From Anarhynchus alexandrinus (taxonomy: Eukaryota; Chordata; Aves; Charadriiformes; Charadriidae), in NCBI GenBank assembly GCA_008711295.1, contig VUYV01000042.1, forward strand, positions 187,437-251,436: 64,000 nucleotides of DNA, read 5' to 3'. The position numbers and the translations under genes were made by a program. The first letter of the stretch is position 1. Every line of letters begins with the position of its first letter. The notes below the pieces were generated by a model. The model saw only the letters and a program-made list of their open reading frames with translations, was not told where the DNA came from and did no database searches. Shown in pieces: positions 20,912-34,137 of this stretch.

Positions 20912-23900
20912 GTACGTGTTGTAGTTGCTGAAATGCAAGTTCAAGTCCTAAAAGTCCAATAGCTGCTTTTAACAACCTACATATCAGAAGAACGAGTGAA
21001 CAGTTGCATTTTTATCCTTAAGTGAAATCCCCTCTCTGCCAAAGAAAAACAGAAGGCAACATTCCAATTGATTTCAACGGCAATGGGATTTTACCCCGTG
21101 CCTTATTGTGAGGCTGTCAAATTTAATTTAAAAATTTGAGGCAAGAGAGAATTTAATGTATGCCTTGGAAACTTGTTCAACTAATTGCTGGCTTACAGAG
21201 TGTAAAATGTGCAATTTTTTCCATGTGATTCTATCTATATTGTCCATTTTCCCGAAACTTCCTGTATGCATTTCTGTGAATGAAAAAACTTAAGTTCAGA
21301 AGTTCATAATTCTGTGTCTTGATATAATATGGTGAGAAGAACCAACTGAAGTATTCAAAATTAATTTTAGACAGCAGATAAATTGAGATAAGAATGGGGA
21401 TTAAATGCTGGGTTTCTGATTTTTTTTTATTTTTTCATAATAGATGAAAATAGACTTCCAGGTTTTCAAAGAAGCAAAGACAGTGTTGCAGAGATATAGA
21501 TCCTGAGAAGGAATCTGGGTGTGTAATTTAATTTTTCATACATCAAAAAAATGGAACCTAAGTGCCTTTAAATTCCAGATATTTGCTGTTTGTAGGAAGT
21601 CAGATAACTGCCGTTGTTCAGGGAAAAGAAAATGTTCATATTTCACATTAAACCGCTGGTTAGTTTTGAACAGTTATTTAATTAGAAGTAATACTTATAG
21701 AAAGATCAAAAGGTTTCAATTTAAGTGGTGTCTCAGAGCACACATAGTACTTTTCAAGAAGTAAAAATACAGAATGGACAAGGCATTGGATAAATAGAGG
21801 AAATGATGTTTCAAAGACAGTGACTAGACTTCTAAAAATGACAGTAACAAGGACTACAGATAGATAGAAACAAACTGGAGTGATTGCGAGTTTTCTTCTT
21901 CCACTTTGGAAATTTGAATTATTCAGCACCCTGCCTACTGGCAGAGTCCCACTGATAGCCACGTGGTGTGACCCTGGCATGGCAGCCTGAAGTGAAAACT
22001 CTGTCTCAAAGTTGAAAGCTATAAGCAGCTACAAGCTGTTCTAAAGTATCACTTTTAAAAGGCTTGGCATCCTTTTTTTATAACTGTGTTCCAATTCTCT
22101 CTTTTTTTGTATTTGGCCTGGGGAAAGGTACTTAAGCAAACACATGGGAACTGTTTCATCGCAGAGATTTAAATGTGTGTTAATTAATCAAAAGTCTATA
22201 TAATAAAACTTCACAGTGAATCTGTAGAGGAAATGTTTGTCTTCTCTTGGAATTTCCAGTGTTACAAACCTGATGAATTAGCTTTTAATTTCATCTCTAA
22301 TTCCCTGGAAATCATATGTCTTTGACTTATGAGCCTCATCCTTTTCTGAGTCTTCTCTCATGAATAACACTATAATGTTTTTCTTCTGTGTTATGCATAT
22401 TTTGCAATATCTTTTTATATCAGGCCACATCTTCCTGGCAAACCCTCCCATTCTGTATCAGGTATTGATCTCTGCTGGATTTTGCTTTGGATCTCTGAAA
22501 AGAAATTTTCTTTTGTGACTCAATTTACATTCTCAATAACAAAATGTTAAACTTCCCTAAGGTGTTTCACTGGATATTCTTTTCTTCAGTAGCACCCCTG
22601 GCTGCAGCTTACGAATACAAAAGCGCAACAAACTACATATCTTCATGACCAATTTTGAAATAGGGAGATTTCAAACCATTCCAATTTTATATGCTCATCA
22701 TTTTAAAAGTGATTTTCTTAAGGTAAATATGCATTTTTCTGAATAAGAATCATAGAATGTTTTGTCAGAATAAACTTTTTTTTTTCCCCCAGAAAATAGA
22801 AACGATGGTATCAGAAAAACACTTGTTTGAAGTGGTACATATGTGCTACCAAATCATTTTGAACTCTTTGTCTTTAAACATGGGAGCATCTAGTAAAAGG
22901 AAAGTCAAACAACAGAGGAAACACCATCAAAAAATGAAATTTTTACCTATTTGGGTTCATGACTGTCTAACCAGGAAATGCTGGAAGGAAGTTTATACGC
23001 ACACACACGCTGCCCTGCAAGAACTGCATCAGTTAGAAGGTCCCTAAAACTGGGAGGAAAGCTGAGGGATAAGAAGATCTTTTGAAAGGGCTCTCCTTCC
23101 TGCATTGGAAAGAAACGAAAGCAGATGTTAGAAAAGTACTGGGACAGAGCGTGGAGAAGATCTAGAAAAACCGAGAGTCATAGCAGAGGAAACGGTTATG
23201 TTACCATACACAGTACAGCTCTTTTATCACCAGTTCTCTGAGGTATCTTTTTTCCACAAGTCTTTTAAACGAACTCTCTTCAGGCTGAGAAAATAAGTAA
23301 ACTGGATATAAAGTTTTCCACTGAAGTGACTTTATGCAAATGAGTCATTAATGCAGTCTCCAGGATGTCGTCAGCCCAATCTGTTTCTATCTTAGCATTA
23401 ACTTCGTAGCATATGTTTGCATCTATTTTATGATACTGGTAACACTTCTCTCATGTGAACAAGGAATTGGCCCCAAAACTTTTGAGTAGTAGCAGCTTGC
23501 TATACAATACAGGAAGCTGTTGTGCAGATCCTTTAAAAATGATTTAAAACATTCCCAAAACATCGCCTAAATAAATTGCTCTTTTAAAGGATTATAGAAT
23601 AAATGGATAAATTGGTTCTAGCCATTACACATTCTGATGTATTGCTTCATGCTAGGCTCTACTGCAATGTGTCACTTCTGGTGACTGTCCTACTTTGTTT
23701 CCTTAGCATTTCAGATATGACATGCTATTACTGTGACTAATGCAATCTTACAGGACCTAAAGAAACTTGCATGCCAGGAATTAGCAATAAAGAGTACCAC
23801 TGCTTTGTTTTGCAGACTTTTATTTCTTTAAAACAATGAAAAATGTCTTTTTCTTAATAACAGAGACAATACTTGTTACTTTCTGCTGGCTATTTTTTAA

Positions 23901-26900
23901 AATAACCAAGAGCTACAAAAAGTCAACAACCATTCTAAACATTATACACCATTATACACACGAAAATAGTTTTTTGATCGTACATTGTTTTTAAAAAATG
24001 TCCTTCTTAAGCTGATAAAAACAGTTTTGTTCTTAAATAGTCAACAGCAAGTTGGTACTATGCTTCTTCTGCTCTTAATAAAAATGAAAATTCAAACCCC
24101 AAAACCTTTTTTTGCATTTTTAAAACTTTGATAGCTGGCTTTACACTTCACAGCTTGAAACAGTGTCTGAATGATTCCAAATGCATTTTTGAGAGTGCCA
24201 GGTTGCAAGAACTTAGAAATTCTCAACTGTTATCCAGTATAAAAGGCATTAGCAGCCCACTGAGCAGGGACTGAAATTCTGGACTTCCTCTTAAGCTGTT
24301 TCATGAGTTTTTGAATGAAGTGTAATTTTGCTACTGCAAGAACGAAGAACAGGGGCTGGGCCAGTTATGCCACAGAAAGGATATAGGGGAGAGGCAAGGC
24401 TCGTAGTCTCCTCATCACAGCTGGGTGGAGAGGAAAAAAGAGACAACTGTGACAGGTTCAGATAGGAGGGTCTTCCCACTCTCCAGCAGCAGCTGTTGTC
24501 CCAGCTCCTCTCTCTGGAACTGGCAGTGAAATGGAGCCCAGCTTTCCACAGCTCCTCTCGCAGCAGGGGATGCAATGGTACAATGACTGTTTTTTTGACT
24601 CCAGCAAGAAGCTGTCTTGGAGAATTGTACAATTAGAAGCTGTTCTGCCTTATTCATAAGTTATCATTCATAACAACTGCACTTCAGCTATGCTTCCACT
24701 TTGTTCTTTTTTCCCCATGTCTCATGAGTCATATACTTTGATTTGTACAGTGACGCATCTTTGTCATATAATTAGCCTATGGCAAGTGATCATGGTGAGA
24801 CATGGATCTGAAACCATTGAGCTGAAATGGATATTTTACCTTTATAACCAATTTCTTGCATGATTCATAAAACATTATATAAAAAGTTGGCAGGAGTTTC
24901 TCTTTTTGTGATTATGCTTTGAAAGAAAATAGTAGCCCATGGGCAGTAATAGTTATAGATGGTTAAATAGAGAGAAGTCCAGTCTCTTCTTCTGAATTTG
25001 ATGATGATATCTACCTGCAGCTAAGTCAGAGACCTAAGCCTGAAAATCTTTCAGGTACCAAGTCTGTGGTCCTCCTTACCTTCTAAATCCCTAATCAACA
25101 CAAGAGTATTTTGAAGTATCTAACTTCTCTGTGTACTGCACAGGCTTTTCCACTCACATATTTGTCTTTTAGTCAAAAAAACCCTGATGATCTAATATAT
25201 GATTTCCAAACAAGTGGCAGCCCAAGATTAACTGAGGGAAAATTTTCATCTCTAAATGCATTGCAGGATGACAGTGCAAGCTAATGAGGAGGTTGTTCCA
25301 TCTTATTTTCTTTTAATCTACACATTTGCATCTGGGTACTGAAACATATTATACGTTAGGATTAAATTTTCATCTTGGATTTTGCTTATTGACCTGTCTG
25401 TGGTGGATTTCTTTCTTTTTCCCTACAGGATTTCAATGTTGCTGTTATTGTTGCTGTGACTGATACTATTTTTTCACTGCTAAAATATAAAAGTAAAACA
25501 GATATTCTCCAAGTCCAAACAAAATAGTCACCAGGGACATCACTATAAGGGGCATAACTAGACCCTTGGGAGCACAGCAAGAGAAAATCATTCTCCCAGA
25601 ATATTCTGCTTCCGAAGTTACAGTTGTGGGGAAATAAGATAACAACCAATATAACAACCAAGTCCAAGAGTTAGAGAAGAAAGGAGGTGGAAATGAAGTA
25701 AAGAGACTCAGTAAGGGTGCTCATTAATGAACAAATGAAAGAGTATGTCAGAGATCAGAGAAGAAAAATAAATTACACTTACTCTTTGCGTTATCAACAC
25801 TGGAAGACTAAACACATTGCCATTCACTGTATGAAGATATTTAGTGTAGATCCTTGTATGAGCAGAGGTGCACAGGATAACTTCAAGGTTTTCTGTTAAA
25901 TTAGGACTTTTAAAAGGTGGGATTTTTCCTAAACTTGCATTTCAGAGAAAAATGCCTATAGGAAATAAATGTCAGAATCTGTTTCTGACATAATTACTCT
26001 GTCATAAAAGATCTTTGAAACAGAGAAATGTTGGATATGTGTTTATATTTAAAACTGTGTGTTAGTTTAATCAATTGTATAAAATGTACCCATTCAAATA
26101 TTTTTCAGCTTTCATCTGTAAATACAGATAAGGATTCTAGTGCTGTTCAAGCATTTGCACAAATGAGAGAGAATGAGGCCGTCTGAGAGATTTATCAAAG
26201 GAGTTGCTTGAAAACCTTTCTAGAACCTCTTCCTCCTCTGTTTATGATACTGCTCCTCCTACATCATTAACTGTAGGATTATTCTGCTTTATATAAGGTA
26301 ATACTAATTCAAATTGGTTTCATAAAGGGACATCTTCAATAACACTCTCTCCTTTTTTCTTCTGCTCTGCCTTCTTATATTGTATGATTTACATGTGTAT
26401 TCTCCTTTTAAGTGCCTTTAGTCTGGTTGAAAATAACTAGTGAGGGTGTACGGAAGGAGATCATCTGCTCCCTTAAGGGTATCTGGTCAAAGGAGCCATA
26501 GGTAGGGGCATAGTACAAATGCATATCACCAAGACAATATAACATCCTCACACATAAGGAACAAGAACCTCTGTGATAAGTTGAAAGGCCTCATGAGTGG
26601 AGAAAGGAGCAAAGATATTTCTAAGTCACATTTCACCTTTCTGAATCCCAGCCCAGGTCTTGCCACTTGTAAGACCTCCCCAGAACAATTTTGCCGGAGA
26701 CTGCAGTGTGATCTTCCTTCTTTCTCTTCAGTGACTCCCCCATAACAAATATCTGAATTGGAATCTGGTTAGAAATCAGCATGAATGATGCTCACTGGGT
26801 GGATCTAGGTTACCAGAGAAAAAAAAAAAATCTTATTCCGGAAATTTCCAAGATCTTTAGAGACTCTTCAATGAAATATATACAGTGGATGTTGCAGAAA

Positions 26901-28507
26901 GGGAGTCACAGGAAAGCAGCAGGACTCCCAAGAACTTTCTGATTCAGGCATGAATTCATAAGCTAATGACAACTAATGACATGCACTATTTGGTGTGGAA
27001 TCCCATTTTAAAATCAGCACAATGAACAAGGAGCTGAGCCAGTGCAAAAAAAAGTATTTCAGGGATAATGTGATCAATAAATTTCAGTCTGTGTCAGGAG
27101 TCTGATTACCATATCCTAGATGTAGTGAAAAGGACATACGGGGCACCAATTAAAAGGTCAGAATACAGTGCATAGCTATAATTGAGTATACTACTTATAA
27201 AGAACAGCTACAGGATTGTGTACTACCACTAGTGAAACAGAGAGAGAGACTAACAACAGGCATTTTTCATTTAAGAAAATTAAAAGGACAATTTTTTTGC
27301 ATTTTTTTTTCTAGAAAATGAAAAGCAGCAATTTACAGCAATACTTAACAAAAACAAACACACATGCAAAAATCAAGACACACACACACACCCAATAACA
27401 TTCTAAATCACAGCAAGAGCTGATATCTGATCATGTATCTAGATATGGGTTCAGATATGAGGTCTTCATCACCCAAGTATTATTTCTGTTAAGGTCTAAT
27501 TCTCAGTATCAAAATAGAAGTTAGATTAGTGTTAACATCTCCTTTATTCTGTAATAGCACCATTGTTTTTAATAAATTATGAACACTATACTGTATCTCA
27601 GTCTAAGAATAATACAGTTTGGATTTATGTAGCAGTTTACAGGTTCCTTTGTCTTTACCACTCCTGAAATAGAAATGAAAAATGCAGTTCAAGAGAAAAG
27701 TTATAGGAAAGAAAAAAAGATTGGTAATATAAGCATTCTCTGGCTGAAGATTAGATGGCTTGAGTTTACAAACTTATTTGTGTGGAAAGGAAGTCAATCA
27801 GTAAGAGTTTCTGGCTCCTAATGTATCTATATGTACTTAACATGAGAAGTCAGTATCATTCTTCCTCATAGCAAATTGAGAATACAAAAAGGAAGAGATA
27901 AGTGTCTGCGTGGATTCAGCATAACTGGCAGACTCCCAGTCACCTGTATCCATACCTGCTGCTCTAGAAGCATGCCAACATAAATATCATCTGCAAGATC
28001 TCACCCCAAAACGTATTACCACCTGTATAACTGTGGTCTTTTTCTAAACTAACTATAGAATACAGAAGAAACTGACTGGCATTTAAGGAAAAAAATTAAA
28101 GCTTTCATTTAATGTAATACCTATGGATCAAACTCCAAAGCACTCAGCCGTAATGTTCAGATATTCTATAGCATTGCGCCTTAACAAATAACTCAATTGT
28201 TTCCTATTATACTTCAATGGCTGAGGTAACAACACTTTAAAATCTGCAATTAGGATGTCTAGTCAATCCCATGAGTTCCTGGTGTTGACAGATGTTAACG
28301 ATTATACGATTTCTGCTTGCAGTGGAAACATGCTACTAAGAAACATTTATTTTAAATTTTTAATAATGTTTTAAGGTATACTATATCAAGAATGGCACCT
28401 ATGTATTAAACATCTGCAGTGGAAATGTCTGTCTATTATTTTAAATTAATTCTCATTTATGTCTAAAGCAGCCGTTTTGGTCTATCTTATTAGTTTTAGG
28501 ATAATAA

Positions 28508-28738
28508 GATCATAGGATAATTCAGCTTGGAAGGGTTCTCAGGAGATCTGCAGTCGAACTTTCTGGTTAAAACAAGGTCAACAATAAAGTAAGACCAGGT
28601 CCCTCAGGGATTTACCCAACCTGCTCTTGAAAACCTCCAAGGATAGACTCTGTACAGTCTCCCTGAGCAACCTTTTCCAGTGCTCTCCTTTATCAGAAAA
28701 AAGTTTTTCCTTATACTGGCTATTTCCTTTCCAGGTGT
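28508..28738 (-). mobile_element. Old CR1 3' end
   Basis: The plus strand reads gatcataggataattcagct then tggaagggttctcaggag. Further blocks follow that match the reverse complement of a CR1 3' region (cctccaaggatagactctgt, ccttttccagtgctct and aaaaaagtttttccttata). The tail is reduced to one worn unit (cataggat). Divergence is clearly higher than in the copies at 58278 or 49481. The 5' end fades near 28738, where an LTR fragment appears to begin. Confidence 0.75.
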
Positions 28739-28739
28739 T

Positions 28740-29272
28740 ACTGGATGATAGCTATTTTTTAAATGAGAATATAACATTATTTTTTATTCTTCTAGCAAAT
28801 GCATCAAAGCAAGATAAGAATCACAACGTCGTTTCAAGAGTAAGCAGGTGACCCAAAACTGACCAACAGGGTATTCCATCCAGTCTGCCTCATGCTCAGT
28901 ATAAAGGCTGAGGGATCAAAGGGATCAGCCCTCTTTCTTCAATGGCTGGCGTCCAAGGAAGACTCTGTCTGTTCGTCTGCCTTTGATCCCAATCCTGAAT
29001 CCAGATCCGGAATCCAGTTCCCATCTGTCACTGAGCCCAGTCTGGGACTTCCTCAGTACCAGTCAGTGACATGATTGTCATCCTGGGAGCTTGATATGGT
29101 TTTGTATATATTTCATTATTTCCTTTATATTTTATTATTAATATTGCATTAAAGTAGTTCAGTTCCTTCTAAACTCGTAAGTCTCTTTCTCTCTCTTCTG
29201 CCTCTCTCTGGAGAGAAGTAGGGGAGAGCATCTGTTGTTCCACTCAGTGGCCAGTTTGGCACAAACCATGAC
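28740..29272 (+). mobile_element. Partial or worn ERVL-like LTR
   Basis: From about 28850 the order of blocks is that of an avian ERVL LTR: gacccaaaactgaccaacag, ggtattcca, catgctcagtataaa (TATA-like), later attaaa at 29148-29153, then aaactcgtaagtctctttc, a G-rich stretch and an end reading aaaccatgac at about 29272. The first 110 bp are too diverged to be sure of; a start near 28740 is possible. No matching 5-bp flanks were found. It differs in sequence from the LTR at 15049-15670, so it probably belongs to another ERVL subfamily. Confidence 0.55.
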
Positions 29273-32200
29273 GGGCAATTTGAAGTTCAACTCTAATGAA
29301 ATCCAAATAAGTAAATTCAAAATTATGCTCCACAAAAACTCTGCCTAATAACAATGTCTGTATGGTTTTTAGCTCTGGTCACTAAACTTACCCAGATATC
29401 TGCAGAACATTCTTAGAACTGCTGTCATCTTGGCTGATCAAGCATCTTAATGACTATGTCACACCTAAGTCTCACCTGCTTTGGTCTCTGGTATGACTTC
29501 TGTGATGGGAACACTAGTTTTTGAGGGAAACTTTAACTTTAGTCATTGGTTTCATGATTTGACCTTGCGTCTGTGTAACGGAAAATGCACAGTAATCCCA
29601 TGGAGCAGGGAGCGGATCCCAACACTCCTTCCTCTCATAGGAATCCCTCACCCCTGGGCTGCAAAACCCTGCTTTCCTTTTGTTGTTCTTTTATTCAACC
29701 CATGAATTTTACAGTGTCAGAGTTCAAGGCACTCTCCAGAGAAAGGGGGCATGAGAGGTTAATCTCATCTGAATCTCAGTTGAAGAGCTCATAAAAAACA
29801 TATACATTGTAGGCACAAGATTATAGTACAAAATCTAGCGGCATCTCCACCCTGTCTGCAGGTTCTACTGGAGAGGCATCTAGTTGAAACTTTGCAACAG
29901 ACTAACTGAAATACCTATATACTAAAAGAATCTTTCTGGTCTGAACCCAAGTCTTACCTGAATGCCTAATTCAATATTTCAGCTTGGTACTTAATCAAAG
30001 AGATATATTTAGCATACATATTTTAGCTACAGCCTTCTTTCTCTTCAGTGTTTTCTACTGTCAAACGCAAATTCCTCTCATTTGGGACATTGGCTTTTGT
30101 GGCTCCCACTTTGCAGCATGTAGTAGAGGTAACATGAGAAATTAATCCAGGCTAGTGAAGTCCTAACATAAAAATTTGTATATCCAAGGTCTGATCTCTC
30201 AGTACTGGCTTGTAGATTCCTATGGGACCTGACAAATATTAATAATGAATTGATTAATGCAAACAGAGACATGGTCAACAAAATACATAGAATTTATAAA
30301 TTATAGACCTTTAAATATACAGCTAAATTCAAGCCTGGATACATCAGTAGTGTAAGCGAACAATTTGCCTTCTTCATGATGATTCTTCCTGGCAAGGCAT
30401 ATTCAAGAACATAGCAGACTCTCTTCTCTAAAACAGAAGCAGCATGCTCACACATCCTAGCTGGCTATACTTTCGTTCTGATAGTAGTATATATGCTCAC
30501 TGGTATGGGAGGCTGGCTACAACCCAACAAGTTGTTCTCCTTCTTCCCTGTTTAGGTACAAGGTACGTATTTGTAAATTTGCCTAGCATGACTCTTAAAG
30601 CACTCCCCTTTGCTGTAAGAAAACTTAATCCTGTTGAATGTGTCACAAGCGAAAAGACTTGCATAAGCATAAAAACACAGAAAAAAAATCTACAAAAAGC
30701 TCATACTTTTCAGAGGACTTGTACCCCCTTATAACCCACTCACAAGTAACAAGAATTCATATTCACCATTTGCTTCAGGGAAAGAGTCCTTTAACTGTGG
30801 TTCATGTTCAAGGAGATGTGGTTTCTACTGTACCTTCACATGCAAGTTGATTCAGTCTGTTCATCTGATAGCAGAAATGAAACATATTATATCTTCATCT
30901 CCATCCCACTCAGACTGTAACAAATGCTAATGGTACTCTCCCTGTGTATCTCCTTGTGTATCTCCAAGAGGAGATACAGTAACCCATACATAGCGAGCTA
31001 CGGCCATTCTTATGTCCTGTGGTATCTTTCACATTAACATGAAGCTGACAGAATTCAGGACTTACAGGAGACCAGCAGACTTTTGGAGCAGCAGCTGGAA
31101 GCCAGGAGGGAGACTCCAGAGCATACAGCTGGCTAACAAACAACCCTGTGGATGGAAGAGAGAACTCTGAACACTTGAAAGTTCATTGCTAGATCTGCAA
31201 TTCGTCTAGCAATATGTACACAGCAACTGATTCTTACATCCTTTTACAAATTAACTTCCATTTCCAACAGCAGAGTCAGGTAGCACTCCATGACTTTTGC
31301 ATTTTCTCCCACCTTTCTATGCACTGGGAAGGAAGACTTGGAGGAAAGATTGAACGTGCAGGACTCCATACTCTCCATAACTCCATAACACTCTTTGACA
31401 GGAGTTATTATAGCTATAACTGCATTAAAACATGAGCTAAAGACTCTAATCACCCTTTTGTCCTCAGGGATGGCATCATATCTGAAGACATAATCTCTTT
31501 CTTTCTATTTTTCTGAGTATAGCAGTGTACTCAACAAGTGGCTGATGCAGTCTCTTTTAGGAAGGATCCAAATCAGTCAGAAGCACAAGGAGCATATTAT
31601 CTGCCCTCACCTGTCTTCACCAGAGTTTAATTCACAGCCATTGCATAAGCAAAGTGAGAGCCAGATGAATGGGGCTGGAAAGGTGATTAAATTGTTTGAC
31701 TTTCTGGCCCAAAATACTTCCTATCACACACCTTTTCTTTTATCTTTCAGGATGTCTTTCTTTTTACACTCGCTACTTTGGCATTCTGAAGGGCAATGCT
31801 CATTTTAAAATATGTATAGACTTCATTTAAAATAAATGAATCTAAAACCCTCTGGGGCAAAACCACGTTTGGTGTATCTCAGCTAACTTCAGTGGAGTTA
31901 CACCAAGGTTGAATCCAGGCCTAAGTCCTCTTGTTTGTCACAAGCTTAGAGAAAAACAAAGAGACTCCTTTAAAAATATGGGTTATTTTACATTCTCTCC
32001 CTCATTGTCTAGTTCTGTTTTACAGCCTCAATAAAAACTTATATTAGTGGGATTTCATGCATTTATCTTTATGTTTGATAACATTTTTGAGCACTGTGAT
32101 AAAATCAACGGAAATTAATGTAACTGTTTCCTGCCAGATTCAATAACTCTAATTACCAGCATTTCTAGTCCAACTGCATAATATGCTTAACTATCCAGTG

Positions 32201-32989
32201 TACTGAAGGAAATTTAACTACCGCTGACTCAGTGTTCTTTTATGTTTGTGTAAGGAGAACAATCAGAAGAGTAAATAAAGAAAAAAATGAATTTGCAAAT
32301 TTCTGTTCATCATAGAATTATCATTAAGGATATTGCAGAGCTCCATAGAAATATATGAAAAATCCAATCAGGAATCTTTTGTCATGGTGTATTTACAATT
32401 AGAGAAAATTGTATGAACACATTATATGAAGCAATGCGGTATCACAGTACTGCATTTTTAAACTGAAAAACATCTCTGATATCCAAAAATAACTAGCTTT
32501 TTCTGATATGATATATTCATGACTGTCTTCGTACACTTCTAAACCCTTATTTTCATATTCTACTTCACTGAAAATGTCTTCCATAGCTTCACATGCTGAA
32601 AACAACACCAAGAAAAATACCTCGAGTCCTGATTATTTTACTGGATTTGATCAAGGAAAACAAGGAGTAAACATAACATACTTGTGTCCAGAAGAATTTT
32701 AAAAACACATCCATGTAAATCCTTCTGTTGTTAAATCCCAAAATAAAGAATTTGATTGGTATATTACTGAGTTATGGACATCTTGACTTACACAGATATT
32801 TCTATATATAGAAAATATACGATAAAACACAGGCACGAACATGGAAGATGCCAGAACCCTCCACATTATCATAACTGACTCATGTGACTCTAAGCAGTAT
32901 GTTCTACTATTTTTTAAGTTACCAAGCTATTAATAGGCATGGTATTTTTGATACCCTGAGAGGACCAACTGAAAAGAAAGACTGAGATC
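29273..32989. other. No recognised gene
   Basis: Unique-looking AT-rich DNA. A possible ancient amniote repeat lies at 31865-31925. Open frames of up to 96 codons (for example 30444-30734, +) show no domain. Confidence 0.45.
31865..31925 (+). repeat. Possible ancient amniote interspersed repeat
   Basis: The wording 'cttcagtggagttacacc' followed by 'gaatccaggcc' resembles a recurrent, very old repeat seen across reptile and bird genomes. I cannot name the family with confidence, and the match is short. Confidence 0.25.
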
Positions 32990-34137
32990 ACAATGTTCAA
33001 CTGTGTGATCACTAGGGATGGAGGGCATCATCACTCTAACCTGAGGAACCTGAACATACATAAGTCTATGGGACCTGACAAGATGCATTCCAGAGTCCTG
33101 AGAGAATTGGCTAATGGTGCCAAACCACTCTCCATCATATTTGAAAAGTCATGGCAGTCAAGTGAAGACCCCAGTGACTGGAAAAAAGGAACCATTGTAC
33201 CCATTTTTAAAAAGGGTGGAAAGGAGGACGCTGGGAACTACCGACTCGTCAGCCTCACCTCAATGCCTGAGAAGGTCATGGAACAGATCCTCCTAGAAGC
33301 TATGCTAAGGCACATGGAGGACAGGGAGGTGATTTGAGACAGCCAGCATAGCTTCACCTTGGGCAAGTCCTGCCTGAAAAAAACAGTGGCCTCCTATGAT
33401 GGAGTGACTATATCAGTGGACAAGGGAAGAGATACAGATGTTGTCTATCTTGGGGGTACTGTCGACTTCTTGGGGGTACTGGTGGATGAAAAGCTGGACA
33501 TGAGCCAGCAATGTGCGCTCACAGCCAAGAAAGGCAACCGTGTCATGGGCTGCATCAAAAGAAGCATGGCCAGCAGGTCAAAGGAGGTGATTCTGCCCCT
33601 CTACTCTGCTCTGGTGAGATCCCACCTGGAGTACTGCGTCCAGCTCTGAAGCCCTCAGCATAAGAAGGACATGGACCTGTTGGAGCGGGTCCAGAGGAGG
33701 ACCACAAAAAATGATCAGAGGGATGGAACATGTCTCCTATGAAGAAAGGCTGAGAGAGTTGGGATTATTCAGCTTGGAGAAAAGAAGGCTTCGGGGACAC
33801 TTTATTGAACTACTTAAAAGAAAGATGGGGATGAACTTTTTAGCAGAGCCTGTTCCGATAGAACAAGGGGTAGTCAATTTAAACAAAACCAGGGTAGATT
33901 TAGACTAGGTATTAGGAAGAAATTCTTTCCTCTGAGGGTGGTGAAACCCTGGCACAGGTTGCACAGAGAGGTGGTAGATGCCCCCTCCCTGGAAGTGTTC
34001 AAGGTCAGGTTGGAGTGGACTCTGAGCAACCTGGTCTAGCTGAAGATGTCCCTGCTCATTGCAAGGGAGTTGGGCTAGATGACCTTTAAAAGTCCCTTCC
34101 AACCCAAACTATTTTATGATTCTGTGCTTCTATGATA
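32990..34137 (+). mobile_element. CR1 LINE 3' portion with an internal deletion
   Basis: Starts just before the RT fingers and runs to the CR1 3' end, which reads cccttccaacccaaactatt and closes with worn ATTCTATG units at about 34113-34136. The piece from motif A to just before the GVLVDEK block is missing, so the catalytic centre of the RT is absent. The joint lies at 33449-33481, where a 13-bp sequence is present twice. A further stretch is shortened near 33810-33830. The 3' UTR closely matches the copy at 1873-2685. Confidence 0.92.
32993..34039 (+). pseudogene. CR1 ORF2 remnant with deleted RT core
   Basis: The frame from 32993 gives [36 protein letters not shown] and a block ending in HMEDREVI, then a stop at 33335-33337. 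The same frame resumes with GKSCLKK and ASYDG and reaches DVVYL, where motif A should follow. Instead it jumps to [14 protein letters not shown]. The frame is kept across this deletion, so the deletion is a multiple of three or nearly so. Another stop lies at 33647-33649. A run of six A at 33706-33711, where the other copies here have five, shifts the frame for the MIRGMEH block. The natural stop is at 34037-34039. Confidence 0.82.

Larger units (their letters stand above)
18203..28507. other. No recognised gene; long unique-looking interval
   Basis: Ten kilobases of AT-rich DNA without a CR1 or LTR that I can identify. Contains a short (CAAAA)n tract at 18584-18612 and a weak exon-like segment at 20865-20911 (listed separately). 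Open frames of up to 113 codons occur, for example 24291-24632 (-), 22757-23047 (+) and 21678-21980 (-), none with recognisable domains. The absence of insertions over this length is notable beside the repeat-rich ends of the window. Confidence 0.45.

Noticed and set aside
22748..22759. aatcatagaatg resembling a CR1 tail
   Set aside because: No CR1 terminal block (ggttggaagggacc type) follows, so it is taken as coincidence.
22757..23047. 96-codon frame just after a T/C-rich tract ending in cag, like a splice acceptor
   Set aside because: No recognisable protein, no partner exon, and such tracts are frequent in this AT-rich DNA.
25429..25527. Possible terminal exon after a pyrimidine-rich tract ending ccctacag, open to a TAG
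   Set aside because: Short, hydrophobic and valine/threonine-rich by base composition, with no family match or neighbouring exon.
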